Source: Trichobilharzia szidati
Taxonomy: Eukaryota > Platyhelminthes > Trematoda > Strigeidida > Schistosomatidae
Assembly (NCBI GenBank): GCA_944472155.2
Contig: OX235273.1
Span: 107,406,582-107,470,581, forward strand
Length of the DNA: 64,000 bases
Direction: 5' to 3'
The position numbers and the translations under genes are program-made. Shown one piece after another: positions 51,216 through 61,639 of the stretch. Under the pieces are notes generated by a model. It was given only the letters and a program-made list of their open reading frames with translations. It did not search any database and was not told where the DNA came from. The first letter of the stretch is position 1. Each line of letters begins with the position of its first letter.

Positions 51216-54149
51216 AACAAAAAACAGAAGTCCCAGAATGGAACTTCTTCCTTCCTCTCATCGCCACCACCTACCCCTCCCGGGCTTTCCATTCAATGAT
51301 GCTGAAATACTGCTATTATATCCAAGTGGAATGCATCTTATAATCATCTTCACGTTGAATAATTCTCAGTGGTATTTTATTCGACCTATTTTAATCACTT
51401 GAAATGTATAGTTTTGCGTTAAACAACACTCATTTTCCCAACTTGTCTCACACTGTCATGTAATCTTTTTACTATACGGTAAACTTATATACATGACACC
51501 AATTTCTATGATGTGTGAACATTCTATTAGGCACTTTACATATTACACAACCTATTTTGTTATCTCTCAGTATTTAATTATTATGATTATTATCACAAAT
51601 GTTTCTTTTTATATCAACTAACGCTATCACTAATGTTTATTGAAATTTCCTCAGGGGATACAGACGACTGAAGCTGGGGGGAACAGCCTAACTTTTAAAA
51701 GAATAAAGAGTTCACACTAACCAAACTAGGTAAGAGTCTACTTTCAGACGTTACCTTGGTATTGGTCTATCACGAGAGAAGAAAAACCTCTTACGCCAAC
51801 GTTTTTGGCACCTTGAAAACAAGCCGTTCATTGTGAATTTGATGTACCATAGTCGTTTAACGGATTCCCAAGATATGACCATGAATCTAAAGAGTGTAAT
51901 TCTGTTGAGATCACATTAAAATCGGGGTGTGCACAAAGTTGTGGTTAGACAATCTAATAAACGCAGACAGTACCCTACATTATCACAAATAGCAGCCAAT
52001 AAGATAAAGACAAATCCACACCTGGATGGAAAGGATCAAACCAGCACAGGCAAACTAGGATTGTATAACCTGCGATCAACATTGAAGATCACATACTCTT
52101 GAAGATGTCTCCCTGACGAATACCTATCCATGATCAACAACAGTTAAATAGTATGATTCACGAATTGCGTAGTAATAAATTCTTTGTAAAGAGTCTCTTC
52201 GCTGAATACTGTTTTATTAATGTTATCATGATAATACCACAGGGCAAACTAGCTGATTATATTCTTTACTCACAGGTGGTTTAGGTAAACCACGAGTAAA
52301 ATAACCTGAAAAAATTGAACACTTCTTCGCGTGTATAACTCTTCACTTCTTTAGAATATGTGGCCGCCAGTTATCCAACAGGTGTTGTAATTTTTGTTTA
52401 TCATCATTCACAGTCGAGCATTGTAGGTGGGAAACATGCTTGTTTAGTCTTAGCTGTTAATAGATTCATGAATATAGTGTATTATTATTATTATTTGAAT
52501 CAGCCTGCTTCACTCTGATTGGCTACTTGATATAAGGTCAATATTTACATGCCCACTCGTTTGGATCAATATTTAATTTAAGTGTAGGACGCGAAAAAAT
52601 ATCATTTACACATAGTTCGCGATTTAAGTAGTATGAATATTTCGGCGAAAATTTATTCTTCACAGTCATGTGTAGTCTAAAAATTAAGGGAATATTTGAT
52701 TTAGTTTGATAGGTAGATAATGATACGGTATTCTAGTGTTGTTGGACTTTCATTCTATCGTACGAGTGTTGATAGTGGCCTGCCTAAATCACTGAAATAC
52801 CTAAATTTCCATCTGGCCAGCATAATGCTGTAATAATCTTCCAGTGATGTGTTGGGATAGCAACATGAACTCACTCAAAATGCTAACTGGCTTCAAGCCT
52901 ACTGCTGCGCAAAACTTCAAGCAGAAAATGAGGGTAAAGTGTTGTAGAGAATTAAGTCTTATTCCAGATAGAATGACATCGCGAGTCACACGATATACAA
53001 TCTGTTTATGAATATTTTTCACCCAAAGATTCTGCACAGGGAGTCAATATGGTGGAAGACATTACGCCGGCAATTCTATATTATGTGAAGATGTAATTTC
53101 CAGATTAAGACCATTATTACTGATGTGTGCCAGCTGACGACTTAAAAATCCAAACGAAACAAAGAGAGCAAATTTTTACTGAGGTTTTTTTATTCACGAG
53201 TGATAGTGTCAAGATGGAATCACGAAAACTGGTTTCAACTCCATATATCTACAATTTTTGTGAATATTTACGGAGACAATATTCCCCCCCTCCAAAATAA
53301 AAACCAGTTTACAATCATCAAACATCTTTTTACATTTGTTTTACTGAAGAAAGTTGAAATCAACTGTGAACAGTAAAACTTTAGGAAGGGAACGAAAAGA
53401 AACAAATTAAGACACTACTATACTACTGAATAAGGTAGTAAGTAATCTGTATACGTTAACATTGTTACATTGTTATTAGTGAATAGGGAACCGGCCCTTC
53501 GAAAACGAAAACAGAATACTAATTCTGCAAGAATTAGAAAAACTGGATGTTTTCGCCTTCCTTATGAAAGAATAACTTGGGAGTAAATTTCACTAAATAA
53601 AGGAAGGCGTGATTCATCCGTCCCCTGCACTAATATATATATATATATTACGATGACGGGTAATTCTTGTCGTCTGCTTTGTGTATACTTAAACCTGCTG
53701 TAACAGGCTCCATTTCATTCTTGAAAAAGAAAAGACAATCATTAATTCCATAGTGGAAAAAAATAAAACAAGGAATCAAGTGGAACAGAAATGATCACAA
53801 CATGATCAACAACATAGAAGATACACAACAATTATATATAGATATATTGATTACCGTTCATTGTGCATATGTAGCATGATTACGTAAGCATGGGGGTTAT
53901 TAAGAGAAAAGAAAAGAATGGAAAGGGATGATATCAGGCATCAGAAAATTAGTGAATGGAAGATTATTCATCTGCTACTATATGAGGTAGGTCATTTTTT
54001 GTTGTCGTTATTGTATTCTCTCTGGTTGGCTCTCACGAGGTGTGCAACATAGACGGCAATGAAATAGAAACCAAGTCGGAAATCAAACCTAGGCGTCATT
54101 CTATCTCCTGATCTCTTCTGGTCGTCTCATATCTTAGCGATTTCTAAGA
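51216..54149. other. Large unassigned intron part
   Basis: No confident feature over 2.9 kb. The segment 52190-52215 shares TAAAGAGTCTCTTCGCTGAA with 27898-27917. Short pyrimidine and C-rich runs (53283-53293) and a TA run (53633-53648) are present. A candidate 32-nt exon at 52274-52305 was rejected on phase. Open frames at 52801-53037 show no domain. Confidence 0.5.
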
Positions 54150-54995
54150 AAATATTCCGTCTTACCTTCTAAATCAAGAAGTTAAAACATTCTGGTATAA
54201 CCCAACCGTTACTCCTACAATTCGTTAACCCTCGCATTCTGCCTGTTATTCTCTATTGTTCCCCCTTAGATTTTCCCGGGCTACTGAAGAAAGACTATAA
54301 CATATTATGCAGGATGTTGAAGGTTGTCAGCAGGGTAAGCAATATGCCACTTAACCAGCTTGTTAATATTTTGGTCAACAGGCACATGGACTCATGTGAT
54401 AAATGGGCCAAATCCATTTTATCTAACTCACACCACCCTCTTCACTCACAACTCTCCCCTTGCATCTCATCAGGCAAAACCAGAAGCCAATATAGAAAAC
54501 TATATGCTCGCACAAGCAAGTACAAAAACTCAACCATACCCTACTTAGCTCGTGTTCTGTGCGATAAAGAAAGCATTAGGCATGACACCTATAATTCATT
54601 AAATAGTCAGTAGAACAACTGGACCTCATCTTTCCAGCTCATATCATTTATAGGGATAACATTTTCTTTCTTTTCCTTTTCTCTCTCTCTCTTTTTTCCG
54701 TTATGTGCTGCTTTGTTTCTTTCTTCCGCTTACGCCAATAAATATGATAGCACCTACTTTTCTAACACCTTCAAACATTGTTCAACTTTGGCTTTGCTAC
54801 CGACATGCCAATATGTTGTTGTCATAATGAACTGAGATTTCCCTAAACTATGTAGAATTCTATTTATTGATAATGTACTAACTGGATGCAATACTGTAGT
54901 GAAATGCTGAGAATTCCATTGTGTATCACAAGTACTGTTTTGGAATAAAGCAAATTATTATTATTATTGTTATTATTATTATTAAATGGTTTAAT
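54150..54995 (+). mobile_element. CR1-like LINE, 3' part
   Basis: The plus strand 54314-54613 gives the C-terminus of a non-LTR protein: LKVVSRVSNMPLNQLVNILV, then WAKSILSNSHHPLHSQLSPC, KTRSQYRKLYARTSKYKNST and IPYLARVL. The upstream frame with YSLLFPL..LLKKDYN is shifted. The 3' end has AATAAAGCAAATTATTATTA and a (TTA)n tail to 54990. This layout fits schistosome CR1-like elements such as SR1. The 5' part is missing. Confidence 0.75.
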
Positions 54996-55099
54996 TGTGT
55001 AGGTATTATTATCTTCCTAGACAATATTTTCAACGCGTTGTAATTTTATTATGAGGAGCAACAATAGTGAAATGATTTAGCTGTCAATTTGATGGGTGG

Positions 55100-55985
55100 C
55101 GTTAATGAAGTATGAGCTAAATTACGTCATTACAGGTGAATGACTCGTTTAAATTCTAGTTGGTCCTTATTCGATGGTCTCAAGCTTAATCCCTCCAAAT
55201 GTCAGATTGATAATTTCACCTACAGACAAAAAGGTGATTTGCATGAACTTGTTCGTTCGTATGATTTTTGTACCATAGATTACAGTGAATTTAAAACTAA
55301 GTCATTTCTTAAATACGCTGGATTATTGTATTTCCTGGTGTTTCCACATCTTGCTAATTTCTATTAGGATATTTCATCTAACCTTCTGTGTAAGGAAGTT
55401 AAGATAATCTGGTATCTCTAATGTTATGGCTTATTAGTTCATATATTCTGTCTAATCTTCTTTATTGCTCTCCTTTAATGTTTCTTGAGTTATCTAAGAA
55501 AGACTCTGTTACATTTCGATCGACACTAAAAGCTGTCAGTATGACGAGGGCGAAGCTGCTAAATCAACTTGTTTTACTCATTTATTATTTTTTTTATTAT
55601 AGCTTGATTCCATACAGTATTTTGGTACAGGTATGAAATTTTCAGCGTGTGATATAGGTAGCCCAAATTTAGCAAGCGTCGGCCGGGAATCAAACGCCGG
55701 AGCATCCTAACCTCTGTGCCACCGACGGTGTTTCAGGTAAATACATAGACTCAAGCAAGAAATTCACGAATGGTATCTTGTCAGACACCGAGCATCCGCG
55801 TTGTACACAACTCTGGCTCTGTTTATCATCAGATAGGACTAGAGGCAACTACAGAAGACGTTATAGAGTTGGACAACTAAGTATAAAAACTAAACGACAC
55901 CTTATTTGGAACGCATCATCTGTGACGAGGAAAGAGTTACGCATGGAACGATGACTATTTATCACTTACAGTAGGATTTTTGCGT
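55100..55985 (+). mobile_element. CR1-like LINE copy split by SINE-B
   Basis: The first piece (55140-55590) reads GLKLNPSKCQIDNFTY, then NLLYCSPLMFLELSKKDSVT and MTRAKLLNQLV. The second piece (55740-55960) continues with RYIDSSKKFTNGILSDTEHP, then RTRGNYRRRYRVGQLSIKTK. This is the same order as in the neighbouring copy (CDKWAKSILSNSHHPL, KTRSQYRKLYARTSKYK). The SINE-B at 55585-55737 separates the two. Confidence 0.7.
55585..55737 (-). repeat. SINE-B nested in CR1-like LINE
   Basis: Head GTCGGTGGCACAGAGGTTAG, shortened B-box region (GGCGTTTGATTCCCGG), tail CTGTACCAAAATACTGTAT and GGAATCAAGCTATAATAAAA. The reading frame of the host LINE resumes after it. Confidence 0.82.
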
Positions 55986-56189
55986 TTCTTCTTGAAAGTA
56001 CATCATTTTTGAAAGTAAGCTCAACAAACACTAAGAAATGAAATGATTTTTTAATCTATAAAAATCCAAAAGATTGCAAACTTGTATCGACAGCTAGCTA
56101 GCTGCCTTCACTCCATACAGAAGATCGGAGGGACAAGCAGAACAAGTAAATCTAACAATCCACTGGACTAGCCAATAGTCTGTTTCCTG

Positions 56190-56430
56190 ACAAATGTGTA
56201 GAAGAAAATGAAGATGGATTGGAGATACATTCAAGTTACATCACAAGCCCGACAGTCCCTCGATTGGAACCTGAATGGGAAGCGACGAGCTGGACGTCGA
56301 AGGATGACATGAAGTAAATCATATTTGAAGAAAATGAAGGCTTATGCGTAATCTTGAAGACAGTTAAGAGGGATAACACAGGACCGAATCAGTCCAGAAG
56401 TGCCACTGAGGCCCACATGGAACGAACAGT
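56190..56430 (+). mobile_element. RTE-like LINE, 3' end
   Basis: Blocks AGAAAATGAAGATGGATTGG, GACAGTCCCTCGATTGGAAC, CTGAATGGGAAGCGACGAGC and CGAAGGATGACATGAAG. The end is diverged and no tail is visible. Confidence 0.65.
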
Positions 56431-56590
56431 AATTCCTTGGCATTTACCCAACTGAGTTCAAAATTTGTTTGAGCACAAGCAACTATAAATCTTTGAGTGG
56501 TCAAAACTCAGTGTAAAATCAAAAAAGAAATTAAAAATTCACTAAGCAAAACTACACACTTCGGAAAATAAACCGTTTATGAAAACATAC

Positions 56591-56908
56591 CATTACTGAT
56601 AATTCTAAATCTCCAAGTCCTGCATCTCTTGTATCTACTTGGAAAGAGGTAGGCTGAGTAGCTGGCAGACCTAATGGTCGTGTTGGATGAACACCTTCGC
56701 CAGTGACACGAACTCGTTGAGGTTCAAAAGCTGGTAGAACATGCTGCATAAATGGTGAACGTGCTACATGATTACCGCCTTGTTTCACTTCAATTTGACA
56801 TGGACCATCTGTATCCGGTACATAGGTTACATCATAAACACCTGGTTGAGTTGGTCGTGGAACAATATGAGCTGGATTTGATCTTCCCAGACGATCAACT
56901 GTTGCAAC
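56591..56908 (-). CDS. Filamin exon (repeat 13, start of 14)
   Basis: A 318-nt exon, phase 0 at both ends, acceptor TCAACATAG and donor AATG/GTATGT. It encodes VATVDRLGRSNPAHIVPRPT, QPGVYDVTYVPDTDGPCQIE, VKQGGNHVARSPFMQHVLPA, then the next repeat with RVRVTGEGVH, SFQVDTRDAGLGDLELSVM. Recalled vertebrate repeat 13 has [27 protein letters not shown]..RSPF. The next repeat starts DARDAGEGLLTVQI. The N-terminal part of repeat 13 is less conserved. Introns here are phase 0, unlike the phase-1 introns of rod 2. Confidence 0.95.
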
Positions 56909-57539
56909 CTATGTTGATAAGATGTACAAGAAAAATATTATTAAGTGAAATAAACCTTGGTTTTAAAATTTGATTATCAAGGCAAAATCAAAGTAATAAC
57001 AAATAATTTCTGGAACACATAAAAAACAGGTTTAAGCCTTTTTATGACTATGGCTTTGAAGAATTCACGTATATGACTCAAACCTGTTTTTTAAAATGGA
57101 TTTGAAGGCACTATTAAGATCAGTTTTGCAATAAATGACGTTTGAGTTATTCGAATCTGACGATTTTATCTCTTCTCACACCCTTTTAGGAATGTGTTCT
57201 CCAACACTGACCCGCAAAGACCAATGAGTCCTTCCTGTCTATGTATGACCGCACAGTGAGATATGACATTCCTGTTAGGATGCTGTCAGTGTTTACAGGA
57301 CAGCATGAATTTAGTTTTCTTTATGAAAATGAGTTCAGGTGTACAGAAAGTAATATTTGAGCGTTTGTGTGGGTCTTTGTTTAACGATCAGACTATTTTG
57401 ATCTCTTTTGTACGGTAGAAATATACAAACATTCTTCAAGAGAGCTGGTTACATTGCCATATTTCTTTGTTTGACACTTATGTAGCCCTAAATGAATTCC
57501 AGACGATAGCTATTACCTAATATTCAAGAATTCATTTGT
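56909..57539. other. Unassigned intron sequence
   Basis: No repeat family or exon recognised. Confidence 0.4.
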
Positions 57540-57895
57540 AGGGATTTCATTTACAAGGTTGGAGGCAGCCAGCAGAAAGCCTTGCTTGACCTAGATTTCG
57601 TGCTAGTTGGCACTCACAAGTCAGCAAGGTGTATCTGCAACCACCTTGAAGGAATTCATGTCCCTCGCTGACGAGTACCAACTAGCACGAAACCTAGGTC
57701 AAGTAAGGCTTCCTGTCGATTGCCTCCAACCATCTAATGCCAACAATTCACAGTGCACAGCGATGGCTAGCCCCCTAGCATGGTGGCCACATTGCAAACT
57801 TGACTGATGTGAGAATTCAGTCTGCACCAAAGATAGGACTCGACACACAAACACTACACTAGTTACTGACTAGTGTTCAATCAAACTTAGGGATT
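57540..57895. repeat. SINE-D foldback pair
   Basis: 57545-57662 is a minus-strand fragment (GACCTAGATTTCGTGCTAGT, TGCAACCACCTTGAAGGAAT). 57672-57895 is a plus-strand fragment (ACTAGCACGAAACCTAGGTC, GTCTGCACCAAAGATAGGAC, ACTAGTTACTGACTAGTG). They share the body region in opposite orientation. Confidence 0.75.
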
Positions 57896-57904
57896 TTATT
57901 TATT

Positions 57905-58165
57905 TGAAGTTTGATCTCTGATTGATATCAGCTAGAGAACCATTTAAAACTGGGGAGTACTCGACAGCTTGAAGTAGTTGGAGCTCATGAGCCAGTGGTT
58001 GAACGGTCTACAAGCTTTCTTTGTAACCAGAAGGCCACAGGTTCGAATCCTGGAGGCAGATGCTTGCTGCTGAAGAATCCCGGACTAGGACGAAACAGAC
58101 GTCTAGTGCTCCTTGATTTCCAGTGGTTCTCTAACTGGTATCAATCCGTGATCAGCATTGTTGCC
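57905..58165 (+). repeat. SINE-A with best-kept hammerhead, plus inverted tail
   Basis: 57910-57965 is an inverted tail. 57985-58165 is a plus-strand copy with GAGCCAGTGGTTGAACGG and GGTTCGAATCCTGGAGG. At 58064-58109 it has stem I TTGCTG/TAGTG (5 pairs, 3 of them wobbles) and CTGAAGA (58070-58076). Stem II is ATCC/GGAC with a 7-nt loop and one mismatch. GAAA lies at 58092-58095, then AC-AGAC-GT, and the cleavage triplet is GTC (58101-58103). All invariant core bases are present. Confidence 0.8.
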
Positions 58166-58184
58166 TAGCAATATTTTACCAATG

Positions 58185-58370
58185 TTTTTCTTTTCATCAT
58201 CTTTTCAGTTCCTAGTGGGACATAGAGCTTCTCTGCGATACGTTTCATCTGGCTTTACGTTCGCCCATACGCTTTCATTTCCTCCTCCTCATACAATCTC
58301 TTCCATTTCATTCTGGGACTCTTGCTCAACTCGTTACTACCCATTCAGATTCCACTTAGGAGCAGGTCTG
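58185..58370 (-). mobile_element. RTE-like LINE, 3' end
   Basis: On the plus strand: TTCAGTTCCTAGTGGGACAT, TCATACAATCTCTTCCATTT, CTACCCATTCAGATTCCACT, the reverse complement of the usual RTE 3' region. Confidence 0.7.
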
Positions 58371-58399
58371 TTGTCGTTTATTAAGGGGGGGAGACCTCC

Positions 58400-58490
58400 G
58401 CATTTGAAATGATTGGTATAAAGCACCATCACTCACTAGGATATAGATACACTTGACTGAAGAGCCACAAAAGGGACGAAACACATTTCT
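58400..58490 (+). repeat. Sm-alpha-like fragment with hammerhead remnant
   Basis: TTTGAAATGATTGGTATAAA, CACCATCACTCACTAGGATA, then TTGACTGAAGAGCCACAAAA and GGGACGAAACACATTTC. CTGAAGA and GAAA are intact. Stem II and stem III pair poorly. It sits between two RTE ends. Confidence 0.55.
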
Positions 58491-58494
58491 CTAA

Positions 58495-58810
58495 GTCTGG
58501 TGTGTGCTACTGACAAGAATTTGTAAGAAGTGGAGGTGGATTGGTCATACTCTGAGAAAACAAACCATCAAGTGAGTGACATCACAGGCCAGGCAATCGC
58601 TCTAGTGGAAGCCGAATGGGAAGTGGCGAGTTGGTCGTCAGTGCGAGGATGACATAGAGGAGGAGGTCATGCGAAGAGGAGGTGAAAGCATGTTGGCAGA
58701 CGTGGAGCCAGGTGAAAACGTTGTCAGAGAAGGGAACGCAATGGAGACGTGTAGCTGAAGCTCTATTTTCCTCTAGGAACTAAAGGAAATAATAGTAATA
58801 ATAATATTGT
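58495..58810 (+). mobile_element. RTE-like LINE, 3' end
   Basis: GTGGAGGTGGATTGGTCATA, CTCTGAGAAAACAAACCATC, GAAGTGGCGAGTTGGTCGTC, then GAAGCTCTATTTTCCTCTAG with an AATAATAGTAATAATAATAT tail (58787-58806). Confidence 0.8.
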
Positions 58811-59253
58811 ATGCTGTGCCTCTCGTAAGATTACTGAATACTGTGGTGATGGATTTAATGGCAACGGGGAGAAATAAATGGTCCTTGTGAAACAATAATA
58901 TAGAAAGCATGTGAGAGGAAGATAACAGAAACACAATAGGAAGAATATGTACAAGTGGAGAATTGAATGTAAGCTTTCTGCCCTTTACCCTAACTGTATT
59001 ATATATCATTTACCAATAGACGATTCTTCTAGTATATACTACCATGTTCCAGCGTTATACTAGTTTCCACTACCAGTACCCAATGAATCAAGTAACTTCC
59101 TTCTAACTATAGTTAATTAACATTAGCATTATTCAACTTTCGCATACATCATCAATTGCTACCTTCTTACTACTTATTAAAGTAGGTGTGATAAATGCCC
59201 AGAAAAGTAAATTCACATAATTTTGAAAAATAAATGTGTCATTAACACTGTAG
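58811..59253. other. Unassigned intron sequence
   Basis: No feature recognised. Confidence 0.4.
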
Positions 59254-60226
59254 TGGTGTGATACAGACAGTGTGTGCCAACGGAATGTTATTCTTACATG
59301 CTGCCACAGTTCAATTCGGCATTAACAGCAGAATACCATGTATATTTGAACAAGAATTGGTAGAAGTTAGAATTCATGAGCCATTGAATCGGGTCCCAAT
59401 GGCTGAATGGTATACGAGCTTGCCTTATAACCGGAATTTAGACCGAAATCACACACTCAGTGATTGGTTAACGAATATAAACTGTAGATATATTAACAGC
59501 GGGTTGATTAATGAAAAATATACCTTTGCTTCTGTGTCTTGCCTTCTGTTGCTACATTTGGTGTCGCTGTCTGCCGGCAAATGGAAAGCCTATACCCTAC
59601 AGATTTTCTTGGAAACATATAGATCTTTGGGCAGGACTTCGAGGCTATTACGCAGTTGAGTGGCGTTCAAGATGCCTGCAGCGATGAGGCTGTTATTTGG
59701 AACGCTGCTAGGAGGTCGGACGACGACAGCATATGATAGTGTGAGGTGAAACACCGGCGAACACAAGCCGGGGTCATGCAAACTGCTCCCAAAGTGGGAA
59801 GGACCATACATGGTTACCGTGAGACGGCCTCATGTATATACGATGAGAAATGCAAACAAAGAGAAGCGGGTGAACGTCAGCGAGCTCCGGAACTCGATAC
59901 AGCAAGACAAGCGAACATAGCCGCCAGCACCAAGAAGATCTAACCGACTTCAGTTGAAAGTTTTTGACGGGGGGACGAGTTTGGTGGTGGGATACAGACA
60001 ATGTGTGCCAACGGAATATTATTCTCACATGTTCCCACAGTTCAATACAACACTGGCAACAGAATACCACGTATATTTGAAAATTCTATTTCTTGTCGTT
60101 TCATGTAAACCGAAATCACATGCTCAGTGATTGGCTAACGAATATAAACTGTAGATATATTAACAGCGGTTTGATTAATGAAAAATATACCTTTGCTTCC
60201 GTGTCTTGCCTTTAGCTGTTACAACA
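59254..60226 (+). mobile_element. LTR retrotransposon, internally deleted
   Basis: The 5' LTR is 59254-59556 (TGGTGTGATACAG to TTGCTACA) and the 3' LTR is 59985-60226 (TGGTGGGATACAG to TTACAACA). The target duplication is GTAG (59250-59253, 60227-60230). Two bases after the 5' LTR comes TGGTGTCGCTGTCTGCC, a plausible tRNA primer site beginning with TGG. The 428-bp interior keeps the end of pol on the plus strand (KLLPKWEGPYMVTVRRPHVY, about 59778-59840) and a polypurine run GACGGGGGGACGAG before the 3' LTR. All of gag and most of pol are missing. The WEGPY motif fits the end of a Gypsy-type integrase. The family is not identified. Confidence 0.88.
59340..59445 (+). repeat. SINE-A fragment inside the 5' LTR
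   Basis: TTGGTAGAAGTTAGAATTCA, CGGGTCCCAATGGCTGAATG and CTTGCCTTATAACCGGAA occur only in the 5' LTR. The 3' LTR continues directly from GTATATTTGAA to CATGTAAACCGAAATCACA. The insertion is therefore younger than the element. Confidence 0.82.
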
Positions 60227-60230
60227 GTAG

Positions 60231-60799
60231 AAGAGAAATTATGTTGCTGTGAATAGTTGTCTTAATGTGGCCTTCATCCTTTCAATATTGTATAGTACAG
60301 ACAGCTTGTACATTGCCTACCGCCTACACATTTATAATATACACATAATGGGATGCGTTCTTGTATTTATCGATTACACCTAAAACCATATTAGTGTGGT
60401 GTTAGTTTCCTTTGAAAGGAATGTGAACACACCATTCACCTACTTTTTTAGTTTAGAAAAAACAATAAACCCAAAGGAACACAATGGTTATGTAACACAC
60501 TTTGATTTTGTTAAACATGCTGAATATTTCATCATGGATGAATATTTTTGTGGGCGTTTTAAACAATTAAATTTTGAATATCTAGTGAAAAGAAGGATTT
60601 TTAAATGTCGAATGAAAGTATTTAGATGAACCATTCAACATGGGTAAAACACCAAAGTATTTTATAGATAGAGACACTACATGAAGCCAAAATGTTTGTT
60701 CTGGTATTGGCTTCAACAGGGAGTGATAAGGGGTTGAAATGCAAGAGTAACGATTGTTTCTAAGACTTTCTACAGTTTGTTTTCTATCTATTATATTAC
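60231..60799. other. Unassigned intron sequence
   Basis: No repeat family or exon recognised. Confidence 0.4.
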
Positions 60800-61415
60800 A
60801 TTGATTGAAGGATTTCATCGTGAGCTGACAACAGTTAGAGAACTACTGGGAAAACTACAGGGAGTACTGCTAGACAGCTGTTTCCCCCGTCCTAGCTCAA
60901 GACTCTTCAGCAGCACGCACCCACCACTGGAGGTTCGAACCCAGGACCTTCTGGAGTTACTGCCTCACCAATGGTTCTTTAACTGATGTCAGCTCATGAT
61001 GAAATCCTCCAACCAATCAAAACAAAATCCCTACATAACCAGTACTTGGAAATTCATCTGATGCCCACTATGGACTAGCTCTATTCAGGCATTGACCTGG
61101 TGTTCTAGTGAGAAGCCGTGACCAGTAGGGTGCAGCAGGTTGAAGGTGAGGACATTTACTCATCGGAGACACTGCTAACTGGTTGCACTATGTCATGAAT
61201 TGGCAGAAGTTAGAATTCATGGACTGGCTATTGGATAGGGTCCTAGTGGCTCAGTGGTCTACGAGCTCGCCTTGTAACCAGAAGGTCGTGAGTTCGAATC
61301 CCAGTGGGTAAGTACTGTGAAGAGTCATAAACTAGGACGAAACATTTGTCCAGTACTCCCAGGTTTTCCAGTGGTTCTCTAACTGATGTCAGCTCATGAT
61401 GAAATCCTCCATGCA
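60800..61415 (+). repeat. SINE-A cluster: inverted unit, tail, full unit
   Basis: 60805-60958 is a minus-strand copy (B box GGTTCGAACCCAGG, CTGCTGAAGAGTCTTGAG on the minus strand). 60959-61060 is a plus-strand 3' tail. 61085-61415 is a full plus-strand unit with CTCAGTGGTCTACGAGCTCG, GAGTTCGAATCCCAGTGG, and GTACTGTGAAGAGTCATAAA..GGACGAAAC. The tail-to-head join (AACCAGTACTTGGAAATTCA, TCTGATGCCCACTATGGACT) is the same as at 41690-41745. Confidence 0.85.
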
Positions 61416-61639
61416 ATAAATTCAATGTGAAGTAAGTTTTGCGAATTCTTCATGGGTAAAATATTGTGACTGGTTGCTCTCATAGATTTCCTTATGATCG
61501 TATTCAAGAATGCAGGTATGGATTCTATCATCATAAAGAAATCTAAGCGAGCAATCAGTCACGGTCAAGATCACCAAGAAAGTCAAATATTTCATTGAAT
61601 GAAGAATCCCCAAAACTGATTTCAAACTGAAGTTGGAGC
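61416..61639. other. Unassigned intron sequence
   Basis: Open frame on the minus strand without recognisable domain. Confidence 0.4.

Noticed and set aside
52274..52305. Possible 32-nt filamin micro-exon with GT/AG borders
   Set aside because: The upstream exon (56591-56908) ends in phase 0 and the downstream exon (49587-49776) begins in phase 0. Joining them directly gives the expected LELSVM-DPDGQP sequence. A 32-nt insertion would break the frame.
52801..53037. Minus-strand 78-codon open frame
   Set aside because: No recognisable domain, no splice context and no second copy. Length is within chance for AT-rich DNA.
59254..60226. An intact retroviral-type element
   Set aside because: Only 428 bp separate the LTRs. 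Gag, protease, RT and most of integrase are absent, so it is a deleted remnant.
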